Positions 27,103-39,307 of a stretch of DNA of 60,164 bases are shown in pieces; position 1 is the stretch's first letter, and each line of letters begins with the position of its first letter. The stretch covers positions 1 to 60,164 of the forward strand of contig QOPD01000008.1 in assembly GCA_003331605.1 (NCBI GenBank). Direction: 5' to 3'. A program made the position numbers and the translations under genes. The notes under the pieces are model-generated. The model saw only the letters and a program-made list of their open reading frames with translations. It had not been told where the DNA came from and made no database searches. This DNA comes from SAR86 cluster bacterium. GTDB lineage: Bacteria > Pseudomonadota > Gammaproteobacteria > Magnimaribacterales > TMED112.

Positions 27103-29296
27103 GACTAAAAAGCTTAAAATTAGCAGGATTTAAAAGTTTTGTTGATCCAATAACTGTCGATTTCCCTGGAATAATGTGTGGCATCGTTGGCCCAAATGGA
27201 TGTGGAAAATCAAATATCATAGATGCCATTAAGTGGGTCAAGGGTGAGCTTTCTCCCAAGAGCCTTCGAAGTGAAAGTTTGCAAGATGTCATATTCAATG
27301 GATCAGATAATCGTAAACCTGTCAGTCACTGCTCGGTAGAGTTAACTTTCGATAATTCAGAGAATTTTTTAGGTGGTGAATATTTAAAATTTAACGAAGT
27401 CAGTGTTAAGAGAGAAATGGCAAGAGATGGCCAGTCGACTTATTTTATCAACAACGCCGTTGCCAGAAGAAGAGACGTTCAAGACTTGTTTTTGGGCACG
27501 GGTTTAGGATCAAATAGTTATGCAATTATTGAACAGGGAATAGTTTCAAGCATGGTTGGAGCTAAGCCAGAGGAGCTAAGAAGCTACGTTGAAGAAGCTG
27601 CTGGTATAACAAAATATAAAGAGAGAAAGAGGGAGACAGAATCGAGGATTCGAAGAACCTCTGAGAATATATCTAGATTAAAAGACCTGGAAGACGAGGT
27701 TAAAAGATCAATTAGAAGATTGAATGCTGAAGCTAATTTAACAACTAAATACAAAAAGTTGCGTGATCAAGAGCAGCAATTTCAAAAATTCCTTATTAAG
27801 AATGAGCTTGATGAATTGATTACCAAGAAAAAAAGTTCCGAAAAAGAAAACAAATCAATTGATACAGACATTGAAGGTTTAGAAGCCCAAAAACTTTCAT
27901 TTGTTTCCAAAAGAGATGTAGTTAAGACTACATTGATGGAGGGGTTAAAGAAGCTTGAAGATGAGCAAAGAAAATTCTTTGAAACGGGAGCTAAAATTTC
28001 ATTGGTAGAAGAAAAAGAAAAGTCTAGCAAGCAGAGGGTTGAAGGCTTAACCAAAGAAAAAGAAAAAATTAAGAATAATATTGCCGAACTAAATAGTTCT
28101 GAAAATTCTGCTACAGCTGAGGAAAATCTAAGCCCTGAACTAGAAAAAAAATTGCAGATAAATGCCAGCAAAGAAGCAGGATCATTAAGCCTCGATGATT
28201 CAACTGAAAAAAAAGTTACACAATCCTTATCTAATTTTTGGATAGATGGCTATAAAACTGGTGTGGGTGAAGCCAATGACAACATTTTGACCATCAACAG
28301 CCTAAAGAAGGATTTTGAAGAAAGAATAGAGACAATTGAAAATGAAATTAAAGTATTGGAGAAAGATACAACAACAGAGAAAGCCAATCTCTCGGACTTA
28401 ATTGAGCTTAGAAAGACCCAAGAGCTAGCTGTCATTGAGCTAAGAGGCAATCAGGATAAATCAAGCGAGGAACTAAGGTCTTTTGAGCATGAGATTTCAA
28501 GACTTGAAACTGAAAAGGACGTAGTCATTCGAGACAGGAATGAAAAAGAGCTTAACAAACGAAGTATCGAGATAGAAATTAAGGAAAAAGAAGACAGGAT
28601 TAAGGTCTTTAATGAAGTAAAAGATATTGAAGGAGAATACGATGAAGTTCTTGTATCTTTAGAAAAGCTTCAAAAAAGAATCATGAATCTGGGACCCATA
28701 AACTTTGCTGCTCCCGAAACTCTTGAGGCTGAGAAAAAAAGGAAAGAGACACTGACAAGTCAGATTGAGGAACTAGAAACCTCCTTGAGTAAACTTGATG
28801 AAGCAATTAAAAAGATCGATCGTGAATCAAATAAGTCATTTCATGAGTGCCTAAATTCAGTTAATAAATATCTTGAAGAGATGTTTCCAAAGCTGTTTGG
28901 TGGAGGTTTTGCCAAACTTAATTTACAAGACGATTCGGAAGACTCTGGCCTTGTGCTGATGGCTAGACTGCCTGGTAAAAAAAACACCAAGTTATCTCAA
29001 TTATCTGGAGGTGAAAAAGCATTGACAGCATTAGCTCTAGTCTTTTCACTTTTTTCTATCAATCCAGCTCCATTCTGTTTGCTGGATGAGGTTGATGCAC
29101 CGCTTGATGATGATAACACCGCTAGATTTATAAATTTGGTATCTGAGATGTCTGAGAAAGTACAATTTATTTTTGTAACTCATAATAAAATTTCCATGGA
29201 AAAAAGCTCACACCTTCTAGGAGTAACTATGAGAGATTTAGGTGTCTCTAAGGTTGTGTCTGTGGATGTGGAGCAAGCAATGGAGATGGCACAATC

Positions 29297-29300
<4 letters not shown>
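27099..29300 (+). CDS. smc: Short SMC ATPase without a recognisable hinge
   Basis: Both halves of an SMC ATPase head are present. The N-terminal part has GFKSFVDP and Walker A GPNGCGKSN (31-39); the C-terminal part has signature LSGGEKALTALAL (635-647) and Walker B FCLLDEVDAPLDD (659-671). The conserved LGPINFAAPE lies near 531-540. The total is 733 residues; canonical SMC has about 1150-1200. Two coiled-coil arms of similar length (about 170-333 and 398-590) are joined by only about 65 residues, acidic and Ser-rich and then FWIDGYKTGVGEAND, with no glycine-rich hinge domain. One frame throughout argues against a frameshift. It overlaps ccmH and zipA by four bases each. Whether it dimerises or loads ScpAB is unknown. 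Confidence 0.93.
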
Positions 29301-32512
<3,212 letters not shown>

Positions 32513-32528
32513 AAAGAACTTAGACCCT

Positions 32529-35411
32529 CTAGATTCTTCTAATCTGAAACCCTTCCTCAGATGCTTTTTTCTCAAGATTCGGATTAATGATAGAAAAACA
32601 GCTATTAGGTTGCCCCTTTAGTTGCTCTGCCGCTTCGATAATCTCTTCTCTCGAGGCATTAATAATTTTCTTTCGGTATTGAGACCTAATTTTCTGTGAT
32701 TTTTCTTCAACATTAAATCTGTAATCCTTGAATGCTTCTCCTGCAGGGGACGCTGGTTTATCGATATCCGATAATACAGATAGCTTAGCTTCAAGAATCA
32801 TTTCATCATCAAAATCACCTTTGGTTGCCCACTTGAATGATTCAGAAAAGTCTTCAAAAGTTTCAATAAATCTTGGATCTCGATATGAAAAGAATTTAAA
32901 TGCTCCTGCAAAAGGATCATAGATAGCTCCACCACCATATGCACCACCCTGTTCGCGCACTCTTCTATGCAAAAATTCATTCCTTAAGAGGCTTGCAAGA
33001 AGAAGATATTTTGGTGATTCTTCTGGAGAGTAGGAGGGCGCATCAAGCGACATTGCTGAAAAATTAACTTGAGTATTAATGGGCATCGCAACTTTTAAAA
33101 AAGCAGGCTTAAAATCAAAATTAATGGCTGAATCCCCGTCCTTCTTGAAATTTATATTCTTTATAAAACTCAGCTGTTCTTTGTTAGGTTTTATATTTGA
33201 AATAATTGCAAGCTCATTCGCATTATCTTTAAGACTTACACTGAGATCGGCAATTTTTTGGATTTGTTTTTTCGCATCCTCCTCATTGTTGGAAATAAAA
33301 GGAGCAAATTTAAATAATGAGGAAAGACCACCACTTATCTCATGAAGAGCACCAAGTTGGTTATGCATTGCTGATGCTGAAAGCATCGCAAACCTATGGC
33401 CATTTTCTACAATGGACTGCTGTATGCCCATGAAATTTTGAAACATAAGCTCTTTGATTCTCTTTTCATCATCAAACTTAGAGGAATCGAGTATTTTGAA
33501 CATTAAATCCAAGACTTCGTCGTTATTTTCTGGCAAGTATTTTGATGACAGAGCAACCCTCCCTTTAAGTTGCTTGGTTTTGTCAAAATAGAAATGAGTT
33601 GATGCAGATATGCCTCCAGATACTTTTGCTACTGACTCTTGTAGTTTGATGTGGTCAATATCTCCAGCACCTACTTTACCCATAAGTGTTGTCAGCAGCA
33701 TTAAGTCACCAACTTCATCGATGGAACTAAGATTAACCTTTCTGGATATTGAATTGTAGGTCAAACCATTGGTAGCTTGATCATAAAATATTGGACTATA
33801 ACCAAATGTTGATAGTTTTTTTGTGGCTGGGTATACAACCTCACTTGGTACATCTGATAACTCAAGTTTAGGAAGTAAATTTTTATCAGGTACAGCTTCT
33901 TGTCTTTCCGCTAGCGCTTTAGCAGAGTTAACTAATTCAAGTTTTTCTCTACTGCTCATTGAGGATTTAATTAAATCCAATGTTTTTGTAAAGTTCGATT
34001 CTCTGCTATTGATAAGTTCCATATCCGGAACCATTTCTAGGTCAACCCTGTGTTGATTGTCTATAAAAAACCTTTTTACTAAATCTTGCAGGTAGCTGCT
34101 ATCTTTAATTTTTTCTTTAAGAGACTTCAAAGCTTCATCAACATTTGATAATGCAATTGGATCAGCTTTATAGAGGGCTCCGGGAGCCATAGAGAGAAGT
34201 ATTTGCAGTCCATATGGCATCGATCCTGATGAGATTTCCCTTCTATTAAGCTCAAGCTGGTAGAATGCTGCATCAATTTGGTCTTGTGAGAATCCATTTT
34301 TGACAATATCGCCAAAAGTTTTATCTAGTAGTTTTTTGAATTTGTCCTGAGAGTCTTTTTCAGAACCTTCAATGCCACAAATGAACATTAAGTGACGCAT
34401 GCTATCTTCAAGTCCTAAAATTTGAGCAGGAGATTTCCCAATATCATTAGATTCAAGTGCTTTATAGAGCGGAGACGCAGAATTACCAAGCAGCAGCAAT
34501 GATATCAAGTGCGCTTCAAGAAGTTGTTCAATATCAAAACTTTCACCAAGAGCCCAAGCTGTATAGTTTTGATAGCCACTTTGTTCTTTCGATACAGGGG
34601 TAAATGGTTCTTCTGCGCTTACACTTTTATTAAAAGGTTTTTGGTTTTTTACTATTTCTAATTTTGCTTCATCGATTCTTTTAAATTTCTGTGCCAATTT
34701 TTTGTCAATGAAATTTTGTATTTCTTTGGCGCTTACATCACCCCATGTGAAGTAGGTCGCATTCGATGGGTGGTAAAACTTTTTATGGAATCCTTTGAGG
34801 TAGTCGTGAGTCAGTTCAATAATTGTTTCTGGATCACCTCCACTATTATGCTTATAGGTCAGATCTGGAAAAAGGTTTTTAGTCAGAGCTTGCCAAGTGA
34901 TGCTTGAAATATTGCTCATTGAACCCTTCATTTCATTGAATACCACACCCTTGTATTCAAGAGGAGAGCTACTCTTATCAAACTTTGAAAATTCCAGTCT
35001 GTGACCTTCTTGCTTAAAATCCTCTTCGGCCAGTATTGGAAAATAAACTGCATCGAGATAAACATCTAGCAAATTAAAAAAATCTTTCTTGTTTTGTGTA
35101 GCAAAAGGATACGCTGTCCAATCGCTTGCTGTAAAAGCATTCATAAAAGTGCTCATTGACCTTCGTAACATCATAAAAAAAGGGTCTCTGACTTTGTAAT
35201 TTTCTGAGCCACAAAGTGTTGTATGCTCAAGTATGTGCGCTACACCTGATGAGTTTTCCGGTATCGTTCTGAACATCACCATGAAGACCAATTCCTTGGA
35301 GTCATTCTTTAGGTGTATGTGTTCGGAACCATATTCATCCAACTGATATCTCTCTGCTTCGAAACCAAGGGATGGATTTTGCTTTTTATCTATTAATTTG
35401 TAACTATTCAT
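32529..35411 (-). CDS. M16C (presequence protease / PreP-like) zinc metallopeptidase
   Basis: A 960-residue M16 peptidase of the single-chain PreP branch, which encloses and degrades peptides up to a few tens of residues. The inverted zinc motif HxxEH is His59-Glu62-His63 in AHILEHTTLCGSENYKVRDPF, and the distal zinc ligand is likely Glu160 in GVVFNEMKGSMSN. The C-terminal half contains the expected RVREQGGAYGGGA substrate segment. No signal peptide is evident, so it probably degrades peptides in the cytosol. It diverges from the DUF4136-like gene across an unusual tandem repeat. Confidence 0.95.
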   Translation of the reverse strand: MNSYKLIDKKQNPSLGFEAERYQLDEYGSEHIHLKNDSKELVFMVMFRTIPENSSGVAHILEHTTLCGSENYKVRDPFFMMLRRSMSTFMNAFTASDWTAYPFATQNKKDFFNLLDVYLDAVYFPILAEEDFKQEGHRLEFSKFDKSSSPLEYKGVVFNEMKGSMSNISSITWQALTKNLFPDLTYKHNSGGDPETIIELTHDYLKGFHKKFYHPSNATYFTWGDVSAKEIQNFIDKKLAQKFKRIDEAKLEIVKNQKPFNKSVSAEEPFTPVSKEQSGYQNYTAWALGESFDIEQLLEAHLISLLLLGNSASPLYKALESNDIGKSPAQILGLEDSMRHLMFICGIEGSEKDSQDKFKKLLDKTFGDIVKNGFSQDQIDAAFYQLELNRREISSGSMPYGLQILLSMAPGALYKADPIALSNVDEALKSLKEKIKDSSYLQDLVKRFFIDNQHRVDLEMVPDMELINSRESNFTKTLDLIKSSMSSREKLELVNSAKALAERQEAVPDKNLLPKLELSDVPSEVVYPATKKLSTFGYSPIFYDQATNGLTYNSISRKVNLSSIDEVGDLMLLTTLMGKVGAGDIDHIKLQESVAKVSGGISASTHFYFDKTKQLKGRVALSSKYLPENNDEVLDLMFKILDSSKFDDEKRIKELMFQNFMGIQQSIVENGHRFAMLSASAMHNQLGALHEISGGLSSLFKFAPFISNNEEDAKKQIQKIADLSVSLKDNANELAIISNIKPNKEQLSFIKNINFKKDGDSAINFDFKPAFLKVAMPINTQVNFSAMSLDAPSYSPEESPKYLLLASLLRNEFLHRRVREQGGAYGGGAIYDPFAGAFKFFSYRDPRFIETFEDFSESFKWATKGDFDDEMILEAKLSVLSDIDKPASPAGEAFKDYRFNVEEKSQKIRSQYRKKIINASREEIIEAAEQLKGQPNSCFSIINPNLEKKASEEGFQIRRI

Positions 35412-35439
35412 CTTGTTTTTATTAATGGGAACTAATATA

Positions 35440-35475
35440 TATAAATAAAGTCATAAATAAAGTAATAAATAAAGT
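35440..35475 (+). repeat. Three tandem 12-bp repeats abutting a start codon
   Basis: TATAAATAAAGT, CATAAATAAAGT and AATAAATAAAGT follow one another without gaps, differing only at the first base, and the third ends immediately before ATG 35476. They fill half of the 64-base gap between the divergent M16C peptidase and the lipoprotein gene. They could be a protein-binding array, a promoter with repeated -10-like TATAAA/CATAAA/AATAAA cores, or slippage-prone DNA. Confidence 0.9.
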
Positions 35476-35988
35476 ATGTTCAAGAATTTTTTTAAAGTTA
35501 TCTTTGCTCTAACGGTTTTATCCTCGTGTGCAACAACAGTTAGCACTGAACAAGTCTATAATTTCAACTTAGCTGATTACAGTTCTTTCTCGGTTGAAAC
35601 TTCTGGTTCATCGGATGAAGTAAGAGTTAGTCCCTTTACTGTTTCAAATCTTAACAATGAGTTCAAAGAAGAATTGCAAAATTTAGGCCTAATGTTAGAC
35701 CAAGAAAATGGAGCGATAAAATTTAGAGTAAGTTTGTCACTGGACGAAGAGAACAGGAGAGGGGTTGCATACCGTTCAAGGTACGGTCCTTGGTGGACTG
35801 GCCCAGTACTTTACGACGACTATGATGACTATGACCGAGCCTATTTGAGAGTCACCATCTCCGATCAGGAAGGCTTACCTCTGTGGACAGGGTTTAGACC
35901 AGTAAGATACGTTGATAGAGAGTTGAGGCTTGATCAAGAAGAGATAAGCGCATTAGTCAAAGGGTTTTTAGTCCAGCTAACAGGCTAA
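35476..35988 (+). CDS. DUF4136-like lipoprotein
   Basis: A 170-residue lipoprotein (lipobox LSSC, Cys18). The pattern of a beta-rich N-terminal half, a central tract rich in Tyr/Asp (VLYDDYDDYDRAYLRVTI) and a C-terminal helix resembles DUF4136 outer-membrane-associated proteins of unknown role. No catalytic motif is visible. The start is fixed by the signal peptide and lies right after three 12-bp repeats, leaving no Shine-Dalgarno other than the AAAG of the last repeat. It converges with the next gene, overlapping by four bases. Confidence 0.65.
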   Translation: MFKNFFKVIFALTVLSSCATTVSTEQVYNFNLADYSSFSVETSGSSDEVRVSPFTVSNLNNEFKEELQNLGLMLDQENGAIKFRVSLSLDEENRRGVAYRSRYGPWWTGPVLYDDYDDYDRAYLRVTISDQEGLPLWTGFRPVRYVDRELRLDQEEISALVKGFLVQLTG

Positions 35989-36566
35989 GGCACTAGCCAA
36001 TAACTTTCCTTTTTCCCCTTGGCATTCCATGAAAATTTACATCTGCGATGACCGGTTCTCTGAAGATATAAAAATTCAAGTGTCTTAAACTTAAATTCGA
36101 TAGTGCAGAAATTTTCATAACCTTCTTCAATTGAAATTTCTTTCATATGGAAATCGTATTTTTTGGGATCAGAAATTTTATGACTTGATCCACCAAGAAC
36201 TGAATAGCATTTTTTTGAAATTGCTTGAGAGTCACTCCATGCCTCTTTTGTTTTTTTATTTTTATAATTTATTTTTGCAATCCCTGTCAGTCGCAACTGA
36301 ATTTTTTCATTAGGGTCATAGCCAATTACAGATGCTTTATTATTTGCTTTTATTAATTTGGCTTTATTCGATCTGTAATCTGTATGAAAACGAAGAGTCC
36401 TTGTAGCTGCATTAAAATCTCTAAGCACCATAATCTTATTAGAGATATTTTTTCCATCAAAATTACTAAAAACCAGTGTATGAAACAAAGAGTCTCGGTT
36501 TTTAATCCCATCTTTGAGAAGGTGATAGGCGTGCTTTTCAATGACACTCTTTGAATTAAAGTTCAT
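35985..36566 (-). CDS. PNPOx-like FMN-binding split-barrel protein
   Basis: A 193-residue protein resembling pyridoxamine phosphate oxidase-like flavoproteins of the Alr4036 type. The pattern of HTLVFSNFDGKNISNKIMVL, TLRFHTDYRSNKAKLI and QLRLTGIAKI matches the three early strands and flavin-phosphate loop (YRSNK) of that fold. The C-terminal RTGHRRCKFSW replaces the PdxH ending, so it is not the vitamin B6 oxidase. It is distinct from the PdxH-like gene at 14.2 kb. It diverges from the alkylsulfatase gene. Substrate unknown. Confidence 0.7.
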   Translation of the reverse strand: MNFNSKSVIEKHAYHLLKDGIKNRDSLFHTLVFSNFDGKNISNKIMVLRDFNAATRTLRFHTDYRSNKAKLIKANNKASVIGYDPNEKIQLRLTGIAKINYKNKKTKEAWSDSQAISKKCYSVLGGSSHKISDPKKYDFHMKEISIEEGYENFCTIEFKFKTLEFLYLQRTGHRRCKFSWNAKGKKESYWLVP

Positions 36567-36609
36567 AAAATAAGTCTAATTCAAAATATCTTTGCTTGAT
36601 AACTTTGAT

Positions 36610-36615
36610 TAAAAT
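36610..36615 (+). promoter_or_regulatory. -10 hexamer six bases before the alkylsulfatase GTG
   Basis: TAAAAT at 36610-36615 is followed by AAAACC and the GTG start at 36622, the same six-base spacing seen before the carbonic anhydrase, kbl and AhpD-like genes. No Shine-Dalgarno is present in the intervening bases. A -35 is not clear. Confidence 0.4.
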
Positions 36616-36621
36616 AAAACC

Positions 36622-38352
36622 GTGCTTAAAAAATATTCACTACTATTAATAATCCTGCTCTCATCCTGTGCTGACGATACAAATAATTCAGAACAAAAAA
36701 GCGATGGACTAGGCTCACCCAATCAAAACAACGACTTAAAATTCCTGGCACAAGACTTTAGAGAGCAAATTCACATGCCGCATGAAAACATCAAAGTGGC
36801 AGTTGGTTATGGTCTTGCCAATTCAATTTTGGTTATGGGCAATTCTGAGAGTCTGGTTGTCGACACCATGGGAGGAATTGAGACTGCAAGCAGAGTAATT
36901 ACTGATTTAAATATTCCTTCAGATAAGCCTGTGACTACATTGGCTTATACGCACTTTCATGCAGACCATACTCTAGGAGCTCAAGCATTTGTTGATCAAT
37001 TTTCAATTGAAAACGTTATATCCCACGAAACAACTGTTGCTGAGATAAGAGATTTTTTTGGCATAAAGCGCGACTTGATCAGTAAAAGATCCCTAAAAAT
37101 GTTTGGATCAATTCTCCAAGAAAAAGACAAAACTTCATCAAATGGCATTGGGATTAAGCTTGAAACTGGAATAGATACACCTGGATACATTAAACCAACC
37201 ATCACATTTAGCGACTTCTATAGTTACGATCTTGACGGGTTAGAGATTCAATTTTTTCATGCTCCGGGGGAAACTGATGATCAGCTTTTTGTATGGATAC
37301 CGAAATATAAAGCATTGATGCCAGGTGACAACATCTACAAAGCATTCCCTAACATTTACACAATAAGAGGCACGACATACAGAAGTTTTAAGTCATGGTA
37401 TACCAGCCTAGAAAAAATGATGGCGCTGGAACCAGAAATATTAATACCTAGTCACGGCACACCCATAAATGGCAAAGAGGAAATTTTAAGAGTGTTATCA
37501 AATTACCGTGATGCTATTAAGTATGTTCATGACCAAATGATGCGAAACTTAAATTCAGGTTCCAGCCCGTTAGAGGCTGCTAGAAAAATTAAATTACCAG
37601 AAAATCTGGCACAAGATCCTCACTTATTTGAACTTTATGGCACCATTGAGTGGAGTGCCCGTAATCTATTCAACGGATACTTCGGATGGTTCGATGGCAA
37701 CCCTACCAATTTATATCCATTTACAAAAGAAGAGTACGGTGAAAAGCTGCTGAGGCTGATTCCTGAAAAGCAACTAATTTCCGAACTTGATAAAGCCCTC
37801 GCAGAGGAGGATTCACAATGGGCGCTTTACATTTCTGACCTTCTAATCGATTCAGGAAAAGGTAACGAACTAATTCTTGCAAAAAAAGCTGAAGCTCTCA
37901 AAAACCTTGGAGATTCTGCTTACAACCCAAATGCAGTAAGCTTTTATAGAAGCACCTATGCAGAATTAACTAATAGCACTAGTGATAAAACTTTCATAAC
38001 TGCTGATAGCCAAATAGAACCCAACCTCTTAGAACAGCTTGATGTTTTAATGTTTTTGGAAACTATGGCTATTAGGCTTGATCCATCAAAAGTAGCCGGG
38101 ATTGCTGATACTAAGTATGTGAAATTCACAGACTTAGATGAAGTATGGAAACTAAGATTGGAAAACAGTGTTTTCACTTATGAACAAGTAAGCTCAATGG
38201 TTGAACACGATATTGAAATGTCATCTTTAACCTTTAAAAGCCTTGTTACTGGTACAATTAATCCAATAACTGGCATATTATTAACGAATAATAATGCCAA
38301 AGGCCCAAATAAAAGAGGGTTTTTAGAACTGCTGAGCAACTTTCAAGAATAA
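36622..38352 (+). CDS. Alkylsulfatase-like metallo-beta-lactamase lipoprotein
   Basis: A 576-residue lipoprotein (lipobox LSSC, Cys15) of the SdsA1-type alkylsulfatase family. The di-zinc motif is THFHADH (residues 110-116); later ligands lie in HAPGETDDQ, PGDN and PSHGTP. The family segment NIYTIRGTTYRSFKSWY and the dimerisation-domain signature GYFGWFDGNPTNLYP are clear, followed by a shortened C-terminal SCP2-like part. SdsA1 hydrolyses primary alkyl sulfates such as dodecyl sulfate; the substrate here could be a natural sulfate ester. GTG 36622 is the only start that keeps the signal. The next gene follows directly. Confidence 0.9.
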   Translation: MLKKYSLLLIILLSSCADDTNNSEQKSDGLGSPNQNNDLKFLAQDFREQIHMPHENIKVAVGYGLANSILVMGNSESLVVDTMGGIETASRVITDLNIPSDKPVTTLAYTHFHADHTLGAQAFVDQFSIENVISHETTVAEIRDFFGIKRDLISKRSLKMFGSILQEKDKTSSNGIGIKLETGIDTPGYIKPTITFSDFYSYDLDGLEIQFFHAPGETDDQLFVWIPKYKALMPGDNIYKAFPNIYTIRGTTYRSFKSWYTSLEKMMALEPEILIPSHGTPINGKEEILRVLSNYRDAIKYVHDQMMRNLNSGSSPLEAARKIKLPENLAQDPHLFELYGTIEWSARNLFNGYFGWFDGNPTNLYPFTKEEYGEKLLRLIPEKQLISELDKALAEEDSQWALYISDLLIDSGKGNELILAKKAEALKNLGDSAYNPNAVSFYRSTYAELTNSTSDKTFITADSQIEPNLLEQLDVLMFLETMAIRLDPSKVAGIADTKYVKFTDLDEVWKLRLENSVFTYEQVSSMVEHDIEMSSLTFKSLVTGTINPITGILLTNNNAKGPNKRGFLELLSNFQE

Positions 38353-38997
38353 ATGAGCCAACCAACCAGAATACCACCCAGAAGAAAATCTCGTGGCGAC
38401 AGCCAAACACTTTTCAGTGCCTTAATTTTGGTGATTGTCTTTGCATCACTAGCAGGCATGTATTTTTATCTAGAGGGTCAAAGAAAAGCCAACGAAGAAG
38501 TGCTTAATTCAATTGCTGACAAGGTAAGGGTGATTGAGGATAAATTATCAATAACCAATGAAGATTCTGAACAAAATATGCAAACAGTTTTGGAACAAAT
38601 TAAATTCATCGACACCGAAGTTAGAAAGCTATGGGGCCATCGAAAAGGTTATTTAGACAGCATTAAGAAACAAGAAAATAAGTCAGCTGCCAATGATAGA
38701 TCGATTAGGCAGCTTAGCTCTAAATCAACCAACCTAGAAGACAAGATTGACAGTGTTAATAATAAGATTGAATTAGCTGAGGACCTACAGCTTAAAATAA
38801 CAATGCTTACGAATGAGCTCAACAAACAAAAGCAAATATTAGATGAAAATGGCGAAAATTTGGATGCCATAGATAGGTATCGCATTCAAAACAATCAGAA
38901 AGTCACAGAAATACTTACCAGACTAAATAATTTATCTAAAGAACTTGATGACATACAAGAATCTTTGGTTATGCAAGCTGGAGCTGCAAATGAGTAA
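38353..38997 (+). CDS. Single-pass coiled-coil membrane protein of unknown function
   Basis: 214 residues: a basic cytosolic tail (IPPRRKSRGD), one membrane helix (FSALILVIVFASLAGMYFYL, about residues 21-40), then a long predicted coiled coil in heptad-rich segments (VRVIEDKLS, RQLSSKSTNLEDKIDSVNNKIEL, ILTRLNNLSKELDDIQESL). No enzymatic motif. The orientation with basic residues first suggests the coil is periplasmic. Its ATG abuts the alkylsulfatase stop, and its end overlaps the next small gene by eight bases (ATGAGTAA). A structural or envelope role is plausible, but I do not recognise the family. Confidence 0.8.
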   Translation: MSQPTRIPPRRKSRGDSQTLFSALILVIVFASLAGMYFYLEGQRKANEEVLNSIADKVRVIEDKLSITNEDSEQNMQTVLEQIKFIDTEVRKLWGHRKGYLDSIKKQENKSAANDRSIRQLSSKSTNLEDKIDSVNNKIELAEDLQLKITMLTNELNKQKQILDENGENLDAIDRYRIQNNQKVTEILTRLNNLSKELDDIQESLVMQAGAANE

Positions 38998-39202
38998 TTT
39001 CCTTAATGAAACTTTTTTTAAATTTTTTTTAATTATCTGTCTAATTCCAAGCGTAATTTTTATTGGAAAAGCTTTTATATTGTTTTCACCTGTAATCTTT
39101 TGGGTTCTTGGTTACATGGCCCATAAGAAAGGCAATAAAAGTGAAACAATAATGTGGGTGATTTTTGCAATTATTGCTTTAATCCTGGCATTTGTTATAT
39201 AA
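38990..39202 (+). CDS. Small two-helix membrane protein
   Basis: A 70-residue protein with two hydrophobic helices (FFKFFLIICLIPSVIFIGKAF, partly continuous with the next, and TIMWVIFAIIALILAFVI) separated by a basic loop (AHKKGNKSE). I chose ATG 38990 over an in-frame start at 38945, because the upstream piece lies inside the coiled-coil gene and the ATGAGTAA overlap is the usual coupling here. Function unknown. tRNA-Leu begins 16 bases after the stop, so it may be cotranscribed with this gene. Confidence 0.75.
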   Translation: MSNFLNETFFKFFLIICLIPSVIFIGKAFILFSPVIFWVLGYMAHKKGNKSETIMWVIFAIIALILAFVI

Positions 39203-39218
39203 AATACACAATTCAGTT

Positions 39219-39303
39219 GGGGATGTGGTGGAACTGGCAGACACGCTGGATTTAGGTTCCAGTGCCGTAAGGCGTGGGGGTTCGACTCCCTCCATCCCTA
39301 CCA
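39219..39303 (+). tRNA. tRNA-Leu (TAG)
   Basis: An 85-base class II tRNA with acceptor GGGGATG pairing CATCCCT (one G-T at the end), D-arm TGGCAGACACGC, anticodon arm CTGGATTTAGGTTCCAG (anticodon TAG, reading CUN), a variable arm and T-loop GGTTCGACTCC, with encoded ACCA. Confidence 0.96.
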
Positions 39304-39307
39304 ACTT

